Positions 1-11,339 of a stretch of DNA of 64,000 bases are shown one piece after another. The stretch spans positions 123,965 through 187,964 of the forward strand of contig FJOG01000055.1 of NCBI GenBank assembly GCA_900073065.1, in the 5' to 3' direction. Source of the DNA: Phialocephala subalpina. Taxonomy: Eukaryota > Ascomycota > Leotiomycetes > Helotiales > Mollisiaceae. A program made the translations under genes and the position numbers. The notes beneath the pieces were generated by a model. It was not told the DNA's origin and made no database searches. It saw nothing but the letters and a program-made list of their open reading frames with translations. The stretch's first letter is position 1. Each line of letters starts with the position of its first letter.

Positions 1-56
1 AATATTTTTGGTGTTGATGATCTGGCCAAAAAGGTCAGAACATCATTAGTTCTATA
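1..56. repeat. Flanking repeat unit interrupted by the pogo-like transposon
   Basis: The first 56 bases (a dtatttttggtgttgatgat-like stretch followed by ccaaaaaggtcagaacatc) recur in mutated form at about 2320-2380 and again in part at about 2255-2305. The differences are mostly C to T or G to A, as RIP would give. The transposon at 57-2242 therefore seems to have inserted inside or next to a short tandem-like repeat. Function unknown. Confidence 0.5.
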
Positions 57-2242
57 ACCGAATTCCCGTGACAAATCCCATCCCTGTCAAAATCCCACCC
101 AAAGTGGGAATCACCTCCTAACTTCGAAATTTAATTATGAATTAACCACATTATATTTTGGCTTGAAATTTAAAACAAAGTATCATTATCTATCTGTCTA
201 AAGATGCGCAAACTCATTTTATATGTTTGAATCGTTCTAGTAGTCAAATGGTGCGCCCACGTGAATTAAACCCTATAACTCCTAGGTCAGGTGCCGACAC
301 TTTTAAAACAACAACCAACTAATCGTTATTTTGGCGCTGCTTCTTTTGAGGACTACTAGGTGCTAATTTGACCTTTGGAGCCTTCAAAACTGGTATTTTG
401 ATTGTATTAGGCGCTTTTTTCGGTTTGGAAGTAGCTTGTTTTGGCACCTTTGGAGTAGTATTCCTTAAATCCCTCTGCAACTGCTTTGCAGCTTGTCGAG
501 TAGCTTTCTCTTCATCTTCTAATAGTTTCTTGACTTTGTTGGCTTCCTTTATAACTCTTCTCTCGGCTTTTGTAGCCTCTTCTTCTGCCAATTTCTTGTC
601 CAATGCCCCCTGATACTCCCTAGCTTTCTCCACCTTTGGCGGTGACTAGATTTCGAGTCCTTTTGATTCCTCGCCTGCCAGATTGAGCTTCTTTCCTCTT
701 CGCCTCTTCTGATGCTCTAAAATAATAGCTTGCCTAAGGTTGGAGGTCTCCTTCTCGAGCATAGACACTCTCGCTGTCTTCCGCTCAAGAGTATCAAACA
801 ACTTATTAAAGTTCTCATTTGAACGGTCCGCATCGTACTCTCTCCGCAAGCGACGAATATCCACAGCAGTTTTTGGGCTTTGAGGTGCTCCAAGGGCCAA
901 TTAGTCTCTCTTAAGAGGTCGAGTCACTTGAGCAATAACTCTTGAACCGTCTATAGGCCAAATCCCAGGCTTAGCGAATGCATGTTGGATATTTGACTCT
1001 GTGAATAACTTTTCCCATGTAGTTTTAAAGAGAAAATAGAAGAAACGCTTAGACATTGAAGTTAAGCCTCCACTATTTGACATAAGGTTCTCCAGTTCCA
1101 CAGAATAGGCTGTAGACAAAGGCTAGAAACAGCCTACATCTAAGGGTTAAAGCCGGTGTGTTGTATAAGGAGGTAGAATCATTATAATGATCCCATGTCG
1201 GTTTACCCAATCGATAAACGCTATATTCACATGTGAGGAGTGTCCATCCATCAAAAGGAGTCTCTTAGTGCGCGGACTTTTTGGCTTAGTGTACCGTTCG
1301 AACACTCTCTGTAACCAAGTTAAGCTAAGCTTCTTGTTATTCTACCCGTTTTCAGAACTAGCAAAATGAACTTTATCTCCTAGTTTTACATCTTATAGCT
1401 ATGTATCTTGTAGTTCGCCGTTGGCGCCGCGGTAAATAAGGAGTGGTGGTATAGCTCGACCGATTGCTGAAATGTATGCTAGTAGTGATATAAACTCTCG
1501 ATTGCCGTTTTGCTTGTTTTTGGTGACTTTGCCAGATTTATATGCTTCTAACGATATAATCCTTTTCATCGTACGTGCTATACTAATAAGGAAGCTTTTC
1601 TCGTCGAAATTCCATATATTATCGGCCGTGATATAGTATTTTTCGATGACTTGAGCAAATTAGTACATTTTAACCACGTTAGTTAAATACTAATAAAATA
1701 AAGAAAACATACAAAAATAAGGGCAATACCAATGTAAAGAATAAAATAAATATAGGAGCATATTCCGCAAATGCGCGTAAATTGTTAATGTTACGCAAAT
1801 ACGCACTTTTTAGCCTAAGCTTATATCTCCTGCAAAAGTCGGCAGTCTAGTTCTTTCTAATACTCCTTCCCCTGATCTCTTCAACTAAATTCCTGACAAT
1901 CTGATTAGTGGGAGGTATTCCTCGATCAGTAAGCTTATTAATATGACCGATTAGAACTTCTTCTTAGGCGTTTATGAGGGCTTAGTAGTAAATTGATTAA
2001 GCCTCCCGGCGGGTTTTGGTGAGGCCGCGCATCCTTTTAAATATCGACGTATAATCGCATTTAAAGTGCTCCGCTACTTTGGAATAATCTGTAAACTCTC
2101 CTCTTCGAATCGCCTCCACTACGGCGTTTATAGCTGCTGATTTGTCTGCTCTAGCTATAATTAAGTAGTCATAGTGGGGTAGATTTTGAGAAAATTTTAG
2201 GTGGGATTTTGACAGGGATAGGATTTGTCACGGGAATTCGGT
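57..2242 (-). mobile_element. Pogo/Fot1-like (Tc1-mariner superfamily) DNA transposon, RIP-degraded
   Basis: The two ends are inverted repeats: about 44 bases starting accgaattcccgtgacaaat at 57 match the reverse complement of the bases ending at 2242 with one difference within the first 43, a C/T change. The element is flanked by TA on both sides (55-56 and 2243-2244), the target-site duplication expected of Tc1/mariner/pogo elements. Length is 2186 bp. It carries one transposase gene on the minus strand that fills the element. Because the termini are nearly perfect while the coding region has many stops, the insertion is probably fairly young but has been inactivated by RIP. It could in principle still be mobilised in trans by a related active copy; that is inference. 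Confidence 0.9.
316..2175 (-). pseudogene. Pogo-family transposase (HTH_psq, Tc5-type HTH, DDE_1), interrupted by RIP stops
   Basis: One minus-strand frame gives a complete pogo-type transposase once stops are ignored. From the N terminus (about 2165) it reads ARADKSAAINAVVEAIRRGE...DYSKVAEHF, an HTH_psq domain. Then ALINA...VLIGHINKLTDRGIPP and RSIRKN*TADFCRRYKLRLKSAY, the CENP-B/Tc5-type second helix-turn-helix. A catalytic segment MDGHSSHVNIAFIDWVNRHGI follows near 1190-1260, with the DDE Asp in the MDGHSSH motif. The stretch LSTAYSVELENLM sits near 1080-1110 and AFAKPGIWPIDGSRV near 950-990. A lysine-rich C-terminal tail covers 319-633. TAA/TAG codons at 901-903, about 643-645 and several sites upstream replace CAA, CAG or TGG, so the gene is dead. 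The role of the family, TIR binding and cut-and-paste transposition, is established. Confidence 0.9.
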
Positions 2243-2389
2243 TACCTCAGGCCGAAACATTTCGGATATTTGATGATTTGACCAAAAAAGTTAAAATATA
2301 AACGTAAATCCATTCCATTAAAGATATTTTTAGCGTTGATAATTGGACTTAAAAGGTCAAAACATCGACTTAATTCTATTCTAATAAAA

Positions 2390-2600
2390 GAAAAATCCTC
2401 AGAGAAATTTCCTAAGCGATTTCTCCCAAAATTCTAAAGTTCTTACGAGAATTCTCTTACGATATCCACGGACTTAAGAGCATTCTCTTAAGATCTATAA
2501 GGTTTTAAGAGAATTCTCTTAGGAGAATTATCTTGGGAGAATCCTCCTACGATATCTACGGTCCTAAGATTATTCTCTTAAGATTTATAGGGTCCTACGA
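2390..2600. repeat. Cluster of imperfect AAGAGAATTCTCTT palindromes
   Basis: Between about 2390 and 2600 the sequence repeats a short palindrome: acgagaattctcttacg, taagagcattctcttaag, taagagaattctcttagg, then agaattatctt, gagaatcctcct and aagattattctcttaag. Spacers often contain a gatatc/tacgg motif. This is an array of small inverted repeats about 40 bases apart in AT-rich DNA. I see no gene in 2243-3120. The bases after 2600 are AT-rich and featureless to me. Confidence 0.6.
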
Positions 2601-3119
2601 ACTATAATATCCGAAGATACTTATTTTAAGAGTAATATTATAAGAGCTATAGAAGATACATGTCACGGTTTCATGAGTTCGATAATAAACGTGGCATATA
2701 TTAACGAAGAGGTCGTTTAGGGAGCAGGAATCTGGCCTCCGAGTAAAGCTTTCTATTAGTAGTATTTTCAGAAGTTATAAAAAAAAGTTCACGAAGTCAT
2801 ATATACGTTGCAATCAAATAAGAAGACATAGATGTAAATATATTAACGAGGTCCTAAACTCTTCTTTAATTGTCTATATTGCCTAAATATTAACTAAAGC
2901 AAAATACGCAAAAGTAAAAGTAATTATTATTACCTTTAAATATATGTCTCTCTACTCTAAGGTAGAAATACGAAGGTAAATATCGATTAAAAGCTAGCAA
3001 GGGTTTTATGATTTCTAGAATTATAAAACCTTTATCTAATCTTGTGAAAGAATAAGAACTAAACAAAATTACATATTGTGAGAATAATCGGTACTATAAA
3101 GGGGCTTATAGATCGTAGC

Positions 3120-3335
3120 CTATTTTTAGATCTGAAAAGGGTCCAAATCTGGCTCCCTTCACTTGGATTCAAAGGGGTTAATTCGGGCCCTTTATTACCC
3201 AATTAAACCCTTCCTTCGACTAAGATTTTGGGATGATTAAGGGTTTAAATGCGGCTCCCCACCACCTTAAGTTGGAGGGGATCGATTTAGGCCCCTTATT
3301 ATACAGTTAAACCATGGGCACAAAATCGGCTCCGA
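3120..3335. repeat. Two to three degenerate tandem units of about 100 bp
   Basis: A unit of the form (aaat)ctggctcccttcac...ggggttaattcgggccctttatta...attaaaccc occurs at about 3140-3210. It recurs at about 3245-3320 as aatgcggctccccacc...ggggatcgatttaggccccttatta...gttaaacca, and a partial third begins near 3325. It is locally GC-rich compared with its surroundings. No coding potential is seen. Confidence 0.55.
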
Positions 3336-3539
3336 TACCCCTATGGGCAACCGATACGAAAGTCCTCAAAGATAACGATTAGAATAGAGGGTCTTTGATA
3401 AAATACGGCTTAGAACAACGGACAATTCTCAATTGTATTAGGTTTAATACTAGAAGTACATCAAAACTAACTTAAGTAGATTACTTTTTAATATTAATAA
3501 ATAATACAAATGTTAAATATAACGACGAGGGGAAAAGAA

Positions 3540-3845
3540 AAAAGAGAAAGAACGAGGGAATAAACAAGAGAAAGGATACTTTGATTAAAAAGGCTTATAA
3601 ATTAGGGGACCTCGATAGTATTAACGTGGCTCTAATCATTTGCAAATATAGTCGATATACTATATACAGATTTAGGGACCATGTATCGTGGCCACCATTT
3701 ATAGTAGAGATAGTAAGTAAAAGCAATTGCTTGCTTGAAATATACGACCGATACTAATACTTATATAGCAAACTACTTATCCTCTCCCAAAGAATATATT
3801 ACCGGAAGACATCGAGAAGCGCCTTTTTAAACCTATAGGAGAAAA
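3540..3845 (+). pseudogene. MADS-box-like small protein relic, copy 1
   Basis: The plus frame from about 3543 reads RKNEGINKRKDTLIKKAYKL, then GDLDSINVALIICKYSRYTI, then YRFRDHVSWPP. This resembles the DNA-contacting helix and first strand of a MADS (SRF-type) domain: basic N terminus, KRKDTLIKKAYELG core, hydrophobic VALII strand. After a frame change near 3780 it continues LPKNILPEDIEKRLFKP. Two other relics with the same pattern lie at about 12,650 and 19,090, so this is a multicopy family in the window. MADS proteins are sequence-specific transcription factors; these short forms may not act as such. Frame breaks and RIP context make it a relic. Confidence 0.6.
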
Positions 3846-4100
3846 AAAATTGCCTCGGCGAAATAAAAGGGGAAGAATAATAAATAGTAGGCAAACTACC
3901 TACAATTAGATAAATAATTAATAGTTTTATAAAAGGGTAATAAATAATATTAAAGTTCTATTTTATAAATTTTAAATAGTCAAATTTAAAAGAAATATTT
4001 AATGAAATTCTAAAACTTTTATTTTATTATTACTTTTACGAAACTTCTCAATTGCCTCCCCATTTATAAGTCCAAAAATGTAAAACTCTCTTACAAAAGC

Positions 4101-5960
4101 TTAATTACGATTAGAAGAAGAACGATTCTCCCTTATAATATAAAGAATTGCACCGCCGAATATCATAGTAATAGTATCCGCTCGCATAGAATCCGATAGT
4201 CCAATTCCCATCCTACTTTTCGAGGTTATCAAGAAATACCGATTGTAGTAGTAGTTATATACAATAACCGTATAAACACCAGGCTCCCCATTCTCAAAGG
4301 CTCGCTTCAACCAATCCATCGCTTCCTACCCCATTCCACTTCTCGATATAAATACTATTCTCTGGTTTTCGTTGTCGAGTAAAAGCTAATATAAATATAC
4401 AAGCCCATCTTTGAAGAACTAATTCCACTTACGGCCACTAACTTTTGAGCTCTATTGTTCCGTGCTAATTACTTTAATAAATTAGGCCGTCCAAGTCTCC
4501 GCTTTATTCTCTTCTAATAGCGGGAAGGCTATTGCACATACCCTTGCAATTCTCGAAGTAAATAAAGCATAGAATTCCGAATACAATATATACTCTTCAT
4601 TTATCTAAATAGTTTATATAATCTCATCGACCAATAAGCCGCTAACTCGGAGGATTAAATTGTCTTCAATATCATATAACGTTAAAAGGAGATCCTTAGC
4701 AGCAATATAATTCTCCGGAAATCCTAGATATATAGGCTTTGAATTATCAAAAGAATAAATTAAATACAAATTCTTTCGAATATCCTTATTCTCGACTTTA
4801 AAATTACTCCAATTAGTAACCTATAAAAGAAAGCCCGTGAAGGTATACAAGCAACGCCGGCGAGTGAAGTTTCCGTTTGTGCTATAAGCTCGTGTGAGAA
4901 CGGCCAACGAACCAATGTATTCTAGCAAGTACCGTGTAACTCGTTAATATACTTCTTTTATAGTGATATTGTAATCAAGAGTAAAAACGGTGGGTAATAT
5001 CGTCTTGTCGCGAGTTATTACTCCTAATCCCAAGAGGCTATATATCTTGTCCCTTTAGTCGATAACTTGGAATTTCATTTGAGTGATAGATATAACGGCG
5101 TTTAATGGCTATGTTAATTTCGCTCGCTTTAAGTATCCGATATTATCAATATAAAAGAGGGCTTGGGGTATATAAGGCAAACGAAGATAATCGGTTCGAC
5201 GTAATTAGGTGGAAGTCTATTTTAAACGATACTAAAAGTATAAAGTTTGACTATATACGATAATTGGATTTTGTTGAGATAAAACCACTTCTTGCACAAT
5301 TTAAATCCTTGAGAACTATCGGAGGTTATATAGTTGATTTAAGTACTACTATTTTATATTTATTTACTCAGGTAGTTCTTTTATAGAATGAGACTCTTTA
5401 GAGTAAGTCCTAGTAGGAATATTATTAGGATACGTCGCAATAAGGCTATGAAAACGAAAGATATAGTATATATGGTCGATAAGTTATTATACTAATGAGG
5501 AGGATTCGAAAGACGGCCCTAGCCAAACAATTGTTCTGATAGCTCGTGTATAGATATTTCTTATAAGCTGTACTTGATATAAACGCTCATTTTTACTTAT
5601 TATATTAATACAAATATTGTTTATTTATATGTATTTGATGGTAGGATTTAGCGGCGAGTTTTCGCGTGCAAGCTCTCGAAGTTATCGAATGCCCTTTGCA
5701 AAGTCGGGGTTGATATAAAACACTTTGTTTTCGATGTGAAATAGCGTATCTTACTTTTGTGTACCCTAATAATGACTTAGGGCGTAAAATGGGGGTGCCG
5801 TATTGAGATCGAAAGTTGTGAGAGTTTCGTTGTTATTGTCTAAGTTGTTTGCAATCAATCGTAGAAGACGAATTTGATGATTAGATAACCGTTTATACGT
5901 TTCTATAAATTCGGTCGCTATATTAAGGTGGGCGATTTTTGAATCGTAAGGTTTCTTTCA
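4101..5960 (-). pseudogene. HET-domain (heterokaryon incompatibility-like) protein, RIP-degraded
   Basis: A single minus-strand frame carries all the landmarks of a HET protein, broken by TAA/TAG at Trp and Gln positions. In order: IRLLRLIANNL (about 5860); FYALSHY*GTQ (about 5780, the Y-x-LSY-x-WG motif with W mutated to stop); I*INNICINIISKNERLYQVQ (about 5600, the WIDAICINQ motif); NIYTRAIRTIVWLGPS (about 5540); RI*IVQEVVLSQQ (about 5310, the RVWVIQE motif); D*RDKIYSLLGL (about 5030, the DPRDKIY motif). A C-terminal NRYFLITSKSRMGIGLSDS plus IFGGAILYIIRE ends at 4101. Length of about 620 residues is normal for the family. HET domains trigger incompatibility cell death when activated. The gene faces away from the NLR relic starting at 6800, about 840 bases apart. 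Confidence 0.9.
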
Positions 5961-6799
5961 ATATTTATAATAAGTACTTTAGTATTCGCTCTTTGGAAGT
6001 ATTTGAATATTAAGGTAATTTTGATACGTTAAAATGGTGCGCCTTATTTAGGCAGAGATAAGGTTGGAGGATATACGAGGCTTCAAAGATTAGAGTCGGT
6101 TCGTATCGGTACCTCGGGATATATATATGCCGTAGTCGGAGAATATTTTCATGTTAACCTCGAATTAAGAGATTTTATACCCTTTTATAAATTCTTTAGT
6201 CCGGCGTGAAGGAAATAAATGCCGTTGGTGTAATATGTCACACGCGTCGAACCGATGAAGCGGGTGCGTTTAATCTATTTTAAGTAGCGATATTTCAATG
6301 TAAATACTTCGCTTATTTGATTAAATACTTCCCAACTATTGGCTCTTAGTATGAAGGTTGCGACGTAGGGAGGTGCTATATGTGTTCACCAAATGAGTTA
6401 TAAGTAGTACCATTTTCCCCAAGGAGGCCAATTTATTAATAATATTCTTTTATCGTATAGGAAAGCCACGCGGTGTCTCGATGAGAAGTTTGAGAAGTTT
6501 AAGCGGCGCTTCGTTAATCGGATAGCGTTCGGTTAGATGTTGGTATTTTATTAGGATTTGCTAGAAGCGCTTTTTCGACGCTTATAGTTGGTTTAAGGGT
6601 AGAATGCGTTAAGTTTATAGAGCTTATACTAACTTGCGAAACTATAAGTAGAGAGTACTCGGGCGAAATTTTAAATTAGTATATTTTTTTTTGCGAATTA
6701 AAGTTTATTAATTTATATTTAGAAATAATTTCGTAAGATATATTGGGCTATTATTAGATTCTTATATAGTTTTTATAAATATAGCTTAATCTACTTATA
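5961..6799. other. AT-rich intergenic region between divergent HET and NLR relics
   Basis: No secure gene. A minus-strand stretch near 6060-6250 can be read without many stops but I do not recognise it. If the two flanking relics were once a divergent pair, this segment would have held their shared promoter region. Confidence 0.4.
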
Positions 6800-9700
6800 A
6801 TGCCATTTTAGAAGAAGAAGTTTCGCAAAAATTACGACGAGGATATAAAAGAGCTAATATTTAGCCGAGGATAACTAGTAATACAAAAGTAAGGATTACC
6901 ATTAGTATAAGAGGGAGAATTGCAAACGTCTACTTTAAACAACTTAAAGAATTCGCAGAAAGAGTCGCTAATACTAAGATTATTCCAAGAATACCCAGAT
7001 TTTAACGATATTAACGCGATTATTAGGATTATTATAAAGTAAGTCTAAGGATACTTGGAAAACTATAATCTACTAATTATGTTAGTATTATTGCTCTTCC
7101 CGGGCTATTAGCCTACGCGCCGAAAACCTGTGAAAGTTGGATCAATGGAAAGGATATATCCGACGGTAACGCTTATTAGCTTAAAGATCCAAAGTTCCTA
7201 TTTAAGGTCGTGCCCGAGTACCGGATTATAACATATAATTAGAGTTCTAAATATTACGGAAAAAATACTTCTAGGGCCCGCTTTATCAATGAGGTAAACA
7301 CTATACTCGACTATATCGACAAGAACAAAGAGAAATGCGTACGTCGATCGAACGTCTTATAAAAACACAATATTAACGATAAGTAACGTCGAAAGTAACG
7401 CCCTATCATTTTCATCGCTTCCTACTTTAGCGGTCTAATATTAACTAAGGTATAATTTAAAGTTTTTAATGTCCCAATATTACAATTCATTAGTAATCAA
7501 TTGCTTCTTTCTATAAGTTTATTTAAACCCGTTTTTCTTATATCTAATATTTATTTAAATGTATCGAAAAATTGATATTCACGACTTTAATAAACGCTCG
7601 TAAAAATAGTGGAAGGGAATTATCTAGCTAAATAGTATCGTCGAATAGTCGATCTAATTATTGGTATAATATTCCTTGGAATATCGTTCCGAGGCAATTG
7701 GGACTTTGGGTAGGCCAACGTAAAAGTATACATTTAATACGCGAAAGATTTAAACACTTTATATTCTCGAGAGTTTATTTAGTACTTATAGCTCGATAGT
7801 AGCGAGAGTTTTAGTCCTTTTAACGAAGTTTTTTAACGCTTTATCGAGTTGTCGAGAGATAAGTAATTCGAGTATCCGATTATATATTTCTACGAAACTT
7901 GGGATTCCAAATACGACTTAAGAATAAAGAATCTACCTATTAATAAGAGATTATCGGGCTTTAAATTAGATAGAGCCGCCGTAATATATTTGATTTATAC
8001 TTGGCAGTTTATATATTAATTAAAATAGACCGTTTTATAGGCGTTCGCTTCTTTTGATGGGTTTGAGAGAGTAGTATTATCCGCTAAATATATCGAAATA
8101 TAGAAGTTCGGGCGGCTAAATGCCGACGGATTTATTCGAATTTTACAGCGGATAAAGGCCTTTTTTTAGTATGCGGATGAGATTTTATTAAGAAAATGTA
8201 AGTCTTATAGTATTCTTTGAAGTATATTGAATAGTGTTTCGTTTGTACTCTTCGTCTATTTCTTAGTATATTAAACTATTCTTAAAGTATACGCAATCGC
8301 GAATCTACCAATTCAAAACTCTCGAAAAGTACAACTTATTCTATATCGCATTAATTAACCAGCCCATCTTAATGAACCATCAATATCAGTCTTCTATTGC
8401 ACTAAATCAGGTAATCGGGCATTGGTTAATAGAAAATAACTTTTCTTATTAATAAGAATACCATTTTTTAATAAGAGAACCTGGAATTGGAAAGTGGGCT
8501 TTAAATACCAATAAATTCAAGTGGTGGATATAAAATAAGTAGAAAGTCCTGTATTGTTATGGCATTTATAGTGCAGGGAAACGATATTATCGTTAGTCGT
8601 AATCGATTATTTTCGTTAGGAATGCTCCAGTAATTGGAATATAGTTATCGTATACTTGTATTGCGAGATTGGGCTTAAATAGGAGTAGATTGCGCTATAA
8701 CTACTTACAATGTTACTTAAGTAGTTAATACTACTACGTCTTTTCCCCGTTGAAACGGTCGCTTCCTTGTACAATCGATATAAACTCTTAAGTCGACGAT
8801 TTAATCTCGAGGAAATATCTTTAGTCCTCGAAGTTGTCTCGAGCATATATTCTAAAGTATTTATCGTCGTTAATAGTTTTAACGAATGTGATTAGGATAC
8901 GAAAGATTAGCTCTTAACTCGGTTTAAGAGATACCGGATAAAGTCGAGCGTTAATTTATTTATCGCTTCGAAGTATTCTCGGGAGATTGAAGAGAGACTT
9001 TCGGACTTATTATCTCTAGAAATTCGTGCGACGGACGACGATTTGCATAAATACGTAATAGTAATTATCGAAAAAATTGAGAATAAAAATATATTTTCTA
9101 GTTTTAAAAGCGATAAATTTAAATGGAAGGCCGCGATTATCATAATAAAAGCTTCAAATGGAATGTATATCTTCATTAAAACGTATTTAAAGTTTGCATT
9201 ATTAATTTGCATAGGTTTTTATTCGCACTTCTTTTCACGAATTTACTAGGTAATATACTTCGATAATTAGAAGTGGAAAAAAAATTGAAAAAGATTGAGC
9301 ACTTTACGTTTATAACTCAGCGAAATAAAGAAAAATAGTAAGAAATATTATGGTTACTTTACACTAAAACTATCGAGAGGATTAACGGCCGCGGCCATGT
9401 TTACGCAAAACTCGCCAAAAAAGTATTGCTTTAACTTATATTCAACATAACTTTAATGACTATAAACCAATTTAACTAAGCCCTTGTAGTAGAAATAGGA
9501 AAGCCCCAAGTTAACCAAGAGTTATATAGCGATTCCAATATACTCAAAGCCTACGGTAAATTAGTTACGATCGAGGAAGGCACCAAAAATCTACGATTTA
9601 TTCATTATATTACTCGCAGTTATATAGAATCTAGATTGTCGGCTATTGCTCCTCAAAGTCCTATTAATCAGATCAGGACAATTAACAGGGCTTAAGAAGA

Positions 9701-9990
9701 CAATAAGTTCACGATTATTATGGACGCGCAAAGAAAGATGGGTTTTACATGCGTAACGTACTTGGTCTCGGACGCATTCAAGATAGGAATATGCCGTAGT
9801 ACCCGCGATTTGGCTGATCGTATGCGCCGCAACCCGTTTTTCATATATGCGGCAAAGTACTGGAAAGACTACGCTCAAAATATGCCATTAGAAGGTGACG
9901 AATTAGCAATATTAACCTTTACCAAGTTTCTTACGAGCGATCCGCACTTATTTGCTGTCGAGTAGATGCTTTTAGTCACTAAAAGGAACG
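6800..9990 (+). pseudogene. Lipase-like (SesB-type) plus NACHT NLR protein, RIP-degraded
   Basis: Read through RIP stops, the plus strand encodes an NLR. It starts MPF*KKKFRKNYDEDIKELI at 6800, a basic disordered head. An alpha/beta-hydrolase-like domain follows: RPIIFIASYFSGLILTK (about 7400, the GHSxGG nucleophile elbow, mutated), IIGIIFLGISFRGNWDFG (about 7660, the GI-FLGTPHRG motif) and VVLSAKYIEI*KFGRLNADG (about 8080, position of the active-site His). A NACHT domain follows: TILSLVVIDYF (about 8580, after a lost P-loop), VFIVVNSFNECD (about 8860, Walker B), NLFIASKYSREIEERLSD (about 8950) and SLEIRATDDDLHKYV (about 9010). Next come AAIIIIKASNGMYIFIKTYL (about 9130) and, near 9730-9965, TCVTYLVSDAFKIG...NPFFIYAAKYWKDYA, which usually lies between NACHT and a repeat domain. 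No clear ankyrin or WD repeats follow. Several frames are used, implying lost introns. Such proteins act in fungal non-self recognition. Confidence 0.87.
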
Positions 9991-11335
9991 GTGATAACGT
10001 TTTTATGTTTAGTAAAGGGATTCTCGCGGAGTAAGAGTTAGGTATCTAAAAATTGACGGATAATGTTAGGATGGTTTCTCTTGGCTTAAGGATAAGGTTA
10101 AGGGTAAGAAACTATTTCATGGTAAGGGTAAATATCCCCGAGTATCTCATTGGAATTGTAAGCTGAAAAGAAAATCCAACTTGGATTATATTTAATTAAA
10201 AATATTACGATCCTATTATTTGGCATACGAGAACGTACTGTAAATAGAGCTCTTATTAAAACGAGAACAAATAAAGAAGGAAAAGATCCTTAAGGGTACC
10301 CTACTTATATGTGGCTTATTACGCTAAGCTCGCTACCCTACGAAACCACCCGTAAAAGGACGGTAAAAAGAGAGTAAAAGGAGAGTAAAAGGAGGGGCCA
10401 TTTGGAACTAATCAGCATAGTCTTTCGATCCCACAATAGCTCCGAAAAGTCTGAAAACAAAGTGTGCAAAGCTATTTCCAAGGCTTGAAATTATTTGATA
10501 AAGCCTCTCGAAAGCATTTACTCGAAAGGCCAATCACAGAGCTCGAAAGTATCTACTTTAGAGCCTTATAGCACATTAATAAAAGTCAGAGACCAACTCG
10601 GCCTTCGAATCTAACCGATAATTTAGTGGAGCCCTTATTCTTCGGAATACCAAGGATTCAAACCCTTACAAGTATTTACTTGTAAAGGCTTCTCGCTTAT
10701 AGAATCAACTAACGGTTTGACGGAGGATTTAAGAGATAAATTTTCTCTAAATCCTTTTATTTTCTTTTTTCTTTGGTATTGAATACTTATAGTAAATATC
10801 CTCTCCCTATTTTAGTTTTACGGCTTTCGTTAACTTCTTATAATAGATTTGTATATATACTCGCATTAAAAGATCGGAAGATTATATGAGTTGAGAGAAG
10901 AATTGAAAGTTGAGGTGAAAGTTGGAGAGAGAGTTGGAGAGAGTATTGGAGAGAGTAAGTGAGCTGTGAGATTGAGAAGGCGTGGGGGTGAAATAAGGCA
11001 GTGGATTTATTACGTAGTGCAATAAAACTTTTGAAACTTGCATAAATTATCCACTTGGTCCGTAAGCCTTAAGTCTGTGCCCTAGCTTTGCTACTTTTAA
11101 TCCCCGGTGAAGATCTTGCGCACCTATTCTCTTGTAAGTAGTCTAAGTTTGGCCTACCCTATCAATTGCCCTTTGAGAAGTCTCCACTTGTAGGAGGTGG
11201 CCTCCTACGAGTAGTTTCGTAAAACTAACCTTAAAGGCGCTAAAAAAAGTTTATCTATATTCTAAGAGCTCCCGAAGCCGCCAATGCCCTGTCATTTCTA
11301 GGATTTCCCTCCGTCGAAAGTCCATGAGTCGGAAT
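9991..11335. other. AT-rich, low-information region with purine-rich runs
   Basis: No gene is supported. The stretch holds agagtaaaaggagagtaaaagga (about 10,375) and a gttggagagagagttggagagag purine run (about 10,915-10,960). Bases 10,970-11,340 look like a degraded element end (aaggcagtggatttattacgtagtg followed by pyrimidine-rich DNA), but I found no matching second terminus, so I do not call an LTR. Confidence 0.35.
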
Positions 11336-11339
11336 TTCA

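Noticed and set aside
9591..9878. Minus-strand 95-codon open frame
   Set aside because: It is the reverse of the NLR relic's post-NACHT segment (9720-9965), which has family resemblance on the plus strand.
10080..10130. ggttaagggtaag... as possible telomeric repeat
   Set aside because: Only two or three irregular taaggg-like motifs occur, not a TTAGGG array.
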